DNA of 9,645 nucleotides from Balneolaceae bacterium SMO_bin1 (GTDB lineage: Bacteria; Bacteroidota; Rhodothermia; Balneolales; Balneolaceae), in assembly GCA_003123965.1 (NCBI GenBank), contig NNSL01000351.1, positions 1-9,645 on the forward strand, read 5' to 3'. Positions within the stretch are counted from its first letter, which is position 1; each line of letters opens with the position of its first letter. A model generated the notes under the pieces. The model worked only from the letters and a program-made list of their open reading frames with translations, had not been told where the DNA came from and ran no database searches. Made by a program: the position numbers and the translations under genes. This document shows, piece by piece, positions 6,522-9,645 of the stretch.

Positions 6522-8008
6522 ATGTTATTCCGGCTCTTTAAATTACAGATCCTCAAAGCCATACGCTCTGTTTCATTGGGGCGTAAACTTATTGCAGGTA
6601 TTGTGCTGGGATTTTTTGGGCTTATTATTCTCATCAACATCACCCTGCTGGGGTTTAGCCTACCCACCATTATTGAAAAGGTAACCGGTGAGCAGGATAC
6701 CACACGGGTGCTCAATAATTACCTGGTGTATTTCTTTTTGCTGGAAATGATGTACCGCTACTTCCTGCAAAAAATGTCGGTTATTGAACTTGAGAGTTTC
6801 CTGCATCTGCCCATCAGCCGATCGAAAATTGTACATTTTCTGCTGCTGCGATCATTTATATCACCTTTCAATCTTATCCCCATTTTGCTTTTTACACCGG
6901 TCTTTATCACTGCCGTAAGTGGTGATTATGGATCTACTGTGGCCGTGTTTTGGCTTTTAACGATTATTATGACCAGCTGGTCGGTGCACTGGCTCATGCT
7001 CTGGTTCAAGCAGTCGTACGGCGATCAGGTGATTGGTATCATCATGCTGTTCACGATATTTTTAGCCGGCACCGGCAGCGCATGGTACGGCTGGTTTAAC
7101 ATTGGGGCTTTTGTGGCCCCTTTTTATACAGCAGCCTTGCAGGGCTCTCTTCCCTATTTACTTACCTTAGTACTATTTGTGACCACCTACTTAATAGCCT
7201 ACGTGTATTACAAGCAGCACGCCTATATTGAAGAAATTGGCAAGCGCGAAAAAATGTGGGTGGTGGGCGATAATATCACGTTTTTCGATCGATTTGGGCT
7301 GGCTGGGGCCGTAGCCGATTTAGAACTGAAACTAATTCTCCGCCACAAAAAAGCCGTAATTATTTAATCTTATCGCTGCTTTTTTTAGCCTATGGACTTA
7401 TTTTTTACACGGATGGTTCGTACGCCCTCAACACCGAGCTGCCAGCGTTAACTATTTTTATCGGTATTTTTATAACTGGCCTATTCATCATGAATTATGG
7501 GCAGCTCTTTCTGAGTTGGAATTCACCTCATTTCGATTTCTTTTTAACCCACAACGAAGGCATTGAAGCACTGGTAAAAGGAAAATATCTGCTCTTTTTT
7601 GGCATTTCGGTAGGTGCTTTTCTTTTGGCATTGCCGTATGTGTATTATGGATGGAATATTCTCTTCGTGCATACCGCCACCTTTTTATTCAACCTAGGTA
7701 TTAATATTCACATCATCGTTTATTTAGCTTTGTGGAAGCCAAAGCCCATGGATCTGGATAAAGGCAGCATGTTTAATTACGAAGGTATGGGGGCCGCACA
7801 GTTTTTGATGGCCATTCCTATGATGGGTTTGCCATATGTAATTTATTTACCGGTAGCGTGGCTGGTAAACGAAATGGTGGGGCTTGTGGTGTTGGGGTCG
7901 GTAGGTGTGATGGGCATCATATTTTATGAGGGTTTGGCCCAAATTCAGATCAACAAAATTATGAAAAATAGGTACGCTATTTCATCTTCATTTCGCCAGG
8001 AAATATGA
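6522..8008 (+). CDS. DUF5687-like ABC exporter permease, broken by one frameshift at an A6 run (7347-7352)
   Basis: A polytopic membrane protein of about 495 residues if the frame is restored, with roughly 12 hydrophobic segments. About six lie in the first frame (near 24-46, 66-80, 105-132, 139-162, 168-190 and 207-229); six more follow after the break, including those around YLILSLLFLAYGLIFY and YLLFFGISVGAFLLALPYVYYG. The first frame ends with LELKLILRHKK and three wrong residues before TAA (7365-7367). Adding one A to the A6 run gives HKKSRNYLILSLL and continues open to 8008. Size and topology, with a basic RxK segment after LELKL, fit the DUF5687 family of Bacteroidota exporter permeases. 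The adjacent ATPase gene overlaps its stop (ATGA), supporting a two-gene transporter. The cargo is unknown. The break could be a sequencing indel, a real lesion, or slippage on A6. Confidence 0.75.
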
Positions 8009-8703
8009 TACAGATAGAAAATCTTAAAAAACAATACGGACAAGAAGTGGTTCTGAATATCGAATCACTTAACATTCCGCGAGCTGAATGTTTTGGGCTT
8101 GTTGGCAACAATGGGGCGGGTAAGACAACCCTCTTCCGGTTGATTCTGGATTTAGTCCGGCCTACCGACGGGCACGTGTTTATTGAAGGCAAGGATGTAC
8201 AGGAATCCGAGGAATGGAAAAAGGTTGTGGGCGCCTACCTGGATGAACATATGCTGCTGAAATACCTCACCTCAATGGAATATTTTGAGATGCTCCGCAA
8301 GTTATTTGGACTCTCAAAAGATGATTTAACCAATCATTTAAATCGATTTGAAGGCCTGTTTAACGGGGAAATTTTAGAAAACAATAAATACATTCGTGAT
8401 CTGTCTAAAGGGAATCTTAAAAAAGTGGGTATTGCCTCAGCTATGATGGGCAATAAGCAAATTGTACTACTGGATGAACCGTTTGAAAATTTGGATCCCA
8501 CCTCTCAAAACCGACTTAAGAAAATTGTAGCCGATGAAAAGGAGCGTCGCGAAGTTACTTTTTTAATTTCCAGCCACGATTTAACCCACGTTACCGACAT
8601 TTGTGACCGTATAGTATTGCTCGAAAAAGGTCTCATTAAACAAGATCTCAAAGATAAAAAAGAGAAAATGGTTGAGGCGCTCGATGCCTATTTTAATGTG
8701 TGA
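8005..8703 (+). CDS. ABC transporter ATP-binding protein
   Basis: The 232-residue cytoplasmic nucleotide-binding subunit powers the permease encoded just upstream. The Walker A motif GNNGAGKTT is at 34-42, the signature LSKGN at 133-137 (a variant of LSGGQ), Walker B IVLLDE at 153-158, and the switch His at 191 in ISSHDLTHV. The Q-loop position reads GAYLDEHMLL (77-86) with no glutamine, a substitution also seen in other exporter-type subunits of this kind. Order and spacing of motifs are otherwise normal, so it should be an active ATPase. The ATG lies inside ATGA, overlapping the permease stop by four bases; AGGA at 7998-8001 is a weak, closely spaced ribosome-binding site. The single-domain subunit with a separate permease resembles CcmA/YhaQ-type export systems. 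Confidence 0.94.
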   Translation: MIQIENLKKQYGQEVVLNIESLNIPRAECFGLVGNNGAGKTTLFRLILDLVRPTDGHVFIEGKDVQESEEWKKVVGAYLDEHMLLKYLTSMEYFEMLRKLFGLSKDDLTNHLNRFEGLFNGEILENNKYIRDLSKGNLKKVGIASAMMGNKQIVLLDEPFENLDPTSQNRLKKIVADEKERREVTFLISSHDLTHVTDICDRIVLLEKGLIKQDLKDKKEKMVEALDAYFNV

Positions 8704-8705
8704 AC

Positions 8706-8735
8706 AAAATTAAACTAACTAGTTAGATAAATTTT
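8706..8735 (+). repeat. 30-base near-perfect palindrome just after the ABC operon, possible weak terminator or operator
   Basis: The core CTAACTAGTTAG (8715-8726) is a perfect 12-base palindrome. Its flanks AAAATT (8706-8711) and AATTTT (8730-8735) continue the symmetry, so only two of the fifteen base pairs fail. It begins two bases after the TGA of the ATPase gene. As RNA it would form an AT-rich hairpin ending in UUUU, a poor but possible terminator. As DNA it could bind a dimeric regulator. The rest of the gap to 8889 holds no gene I can support. Confidence 0.5.
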
Positions 8736-8889
8736 AAAGTAGGATTAACGAAATATTTGCAGCTTCCTCTCCGTGATAAGAGTCCTTACAAAGCTTGAGT
8801 ATCCCCATTGGCAGGCCTTTAATAAGTGATATTTCCTTTCTATAGAGGTTCTTGGCCCATTCTTAAAATATAAATGGTACATCAGGCAT

Positions 8890-9438
8890 CTAGGATTCGG
8901 TGATGTATTTTGGAGGCACTTTTTGCACCAGCCAGATGGCTGGCTCACTATCGGATTGATAAAACGGAAACCCCGCTGCGTACATTTTCTGAGTCTGCAC
9001 CTCTAAAATTTTCGGTTGCCCGTGACGGCTGCCAACTGCCTGCGCATCGGCAATATTATCAGACAAATGCACGTGGATACGATCTTGTGGTTGAAGACCT
9101 GTTTCCAGGATTGAAGCCACATTTTGCTGCGCCGTACCATGAAAAAGTTGTATGGGGGGTGATTTTGGTTCCAGCCCCAATTCAACATCGATGGAATGGC
9201 CGTATCCTGCTCGAATAAATTCACCATCATCGCTTAGCGAAAAGCGCTGTTTGTCACTCTTTTCCATCACCTCCATTATTTGCTTTTTACTGATTGAACG
9301 GCCATTATTCTGTGCCTTAGAAATAAGCGAAGGCAGGTGTGCCCAACCCCGGGCATCAACATCAAGCCCAATATCTTCGGGGTGGTGACGCAGTATATAA
9401 CTCAAAAACTTACTGATTTTGGTGTGAGATAAAGACAT
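8890..9438 (-). CDS. kptA: RNA 2'-phosphotransferase, Tpt1/KptA family
   Basis: The product is 182 residues from the ATG at 9438. The enzyme family moves an internal RNA 2'-phosphate to NAD+, forming ADP-ribose 1'',2''-cyclic phosphate; in fungi this finishes tRNA splicing. The bacterial role is unsettled. The N-terminus KISKFLSYILRHHPE is diagnostic. The four catalytic residues known from Runella Tpt1 (Arg, His, Arg, Arg) map to R17, H18, R65 and R120 with identical spacing. HGTA (100-103), HVHLS (122-126) and VGSRHG (135-140) are also conserved, so the enzyme should be active. The frame extends upstream to 9534, but those 32 extra residues are hydrophobic, unlike the family, and the conserved start region begins at the second Met, so I chose 9438. 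The gene stands alone, divergent from the AtuA-related gene. Confidence 0.93.
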   Translation of the reverse strand: MSLSHTKISKFLSYILRHHPEDIGLDVDARGWAHLPSLISKAQNNGRSISKKQIMEVMEKSDKQRFSLSDDGEFIRAGYGHSIDVELGLEPKSPPIQLFHGTAQQNVASILETGLQPQDRIHVHLSDNIADAQAVGSRHGQPKILEVQTQKMYAAGFPFYQSDSEPAIWLVQKVPPKYITES

Positions 9439-9549
9439 TAAGTGCAGTAGTAATGGAGTTAATAAAGTATAAAATAAATAAAAATTTGTTGGGTCATCAT
9501 CCTCAAATCCAATATCTTTAATCAAAAGAATCATAAAAATACTTCATCC
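9439..9549. promoter_or_regulatory. Divergent intergenic region between kptA and the AtuA-related gene
   Basis: These 111 AT-rich bases hold both starts. On the minus strand TATACTTTA lies about 25-35 bases before the kptA start and is a plausible -10/-7 element. On the + strand TTTG (9485-9488) and TATCTTTA (9513-9520) resemble a Bacteroidota promoter but are spaced too widely. No strong ribosome-binding site is visible for either gene. Confidence 0.3.
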
Positions 9550-9645
9550 ATGCCAATAGTTAAGCTTATTGAAATTGCTCACGGCCGCAGCGGCGATAAA
9601 GGTGACGGCAGTAACGTGGGTATTATTGCACGCCACCGCGATATT
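9550..9645 (+). CDS. AtuA-related small protein (AtuA C-terminal-like domain), 3' end outside window
   Basis: Thirty-two residues are visible from the ATG at 9550 to the window edge. The segment IEIAHGRSGDKGDGSNVG followed by IIARH matches the conserved opening of the small domain found at the C-terminus of AtuA-like (DUF1446) proteins of acyclic terpene utilisation, or encoded as a separate protein of about 100 residues. The RSGDKGD motif right after a short beta strand is its signature. The biochemical role of this domain is not well established. The start close to the motif suggests a stand-alone protein, and an AtuA or acyl-CoA carboxylase gene could follow outside the window. Confidence is limited by the short visible part. 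Confidence 0.72.
   Translation, partial: MPIVKLIEIAHGRSGDKGDGSNVGIIARHRDI

Noticed and set aside
8745..8948. 67-codon minus-strand open frame after kptA
   Set aside because: It overlaps the end of kptA in another frame, matches no family I recognise, and the rest of the gap shows no coding signal.
9439..9534. N-terminal extension of kptA by 32 residues
   Set aside because: KptA proteins begin a few residues before the conserved KISKFLS. The extension is hydrophobic and low in complexity and would cover the divergent promoter region.
1..9645. Possible new defence, mobile or biosynthetic system
   Set aside because: No transposase, integrase, nuclease, toxin-antitoxin pair, phage gene or biosynthetic cluster is visible. 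The genes are mostly conserved housekeeping functions plus one exporter.

Overview
The window looks like chromosomal DNA of moderate G+C from the Bacteroidota/Balneolota side of the tree. Balneolota (Balneola, Gracilimonas or Fodinibius relatives) is my best guess. The reasons are the protein families present (an S9D-like glutamyl endopeptidase, short-LID adenylate kinase, a DUF5687-type ABC exporter permease, YfiT/BstA), the near absence of Shine-Dalgarno sequences, and a very acidic tract in the peptidase. The assignment is an inference. No rRNA, tRNA, insertion sequence, phage gene, defence system or CRISPR array was seen.

Layout. 1-1488 (+) is the C-terminal part of a serine peptidase, closed by a strong hairpin terminator shared with the convergent mscS-type channel gene (1579-2463, -). 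A 136-base divergent spacer separates that gene from adk (2600-3154, +). adk runs into a convergent, frameshifted alkaline-phosphatase-superfamily metalloenzyme gene (3167-4070, -), and the likely adk terminator lies inside that gene's 3' coding end. The metalloenzyme gene follows dtd (4078-4524, -) with a 7-base gap. Next comes the only long gene-free stretch, 4525-4975. It is AT-rich and carries about ten DnaA-box-like 9-mers plus a DnaA-box/GC/CTA-trio arrangement resembling the basal unwinding system of other bacteria. I read it as a probable chromosomal replication origin (oriC), and it is the most interesting object here. Genes on both sides are transcribed away from it. To the right is a tight + strand operon: yfiT/bstA-like (frameshifted, 4976-5504), purM (5504-6508, one-base overlap), a DUF5687-like permease (frameshifted at an A6 run, 6522-8008) and its ABC ATPase (8005-8703, ATGA overlap). 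A near-perfect palindrome follows the ATPase stop codon. The window ends with kptA (8890-9438, -) and a divergent, truncated AtuA-related small protein gene (9550 to the edge, +).

How the parts fit. Most genes are housekeeping: nucleotide metabolism (adk, purM), translation quality control (dtd), osmotic safety (MscS), RNA 2'-phosphate or ADP-ribose chemistry (kptA), thiol-dependent detoxification (YfiT-like) and a two-component exporter. I see no clearly new multi-gene system. What merits attention is the origin-like region, three separate single-base frame breaks in otherwise well-conserved genes (either indel errors in the assembly or real lesions; one could be recoded), and the terminator inside coding sequence between adk and its convergent neighbour.
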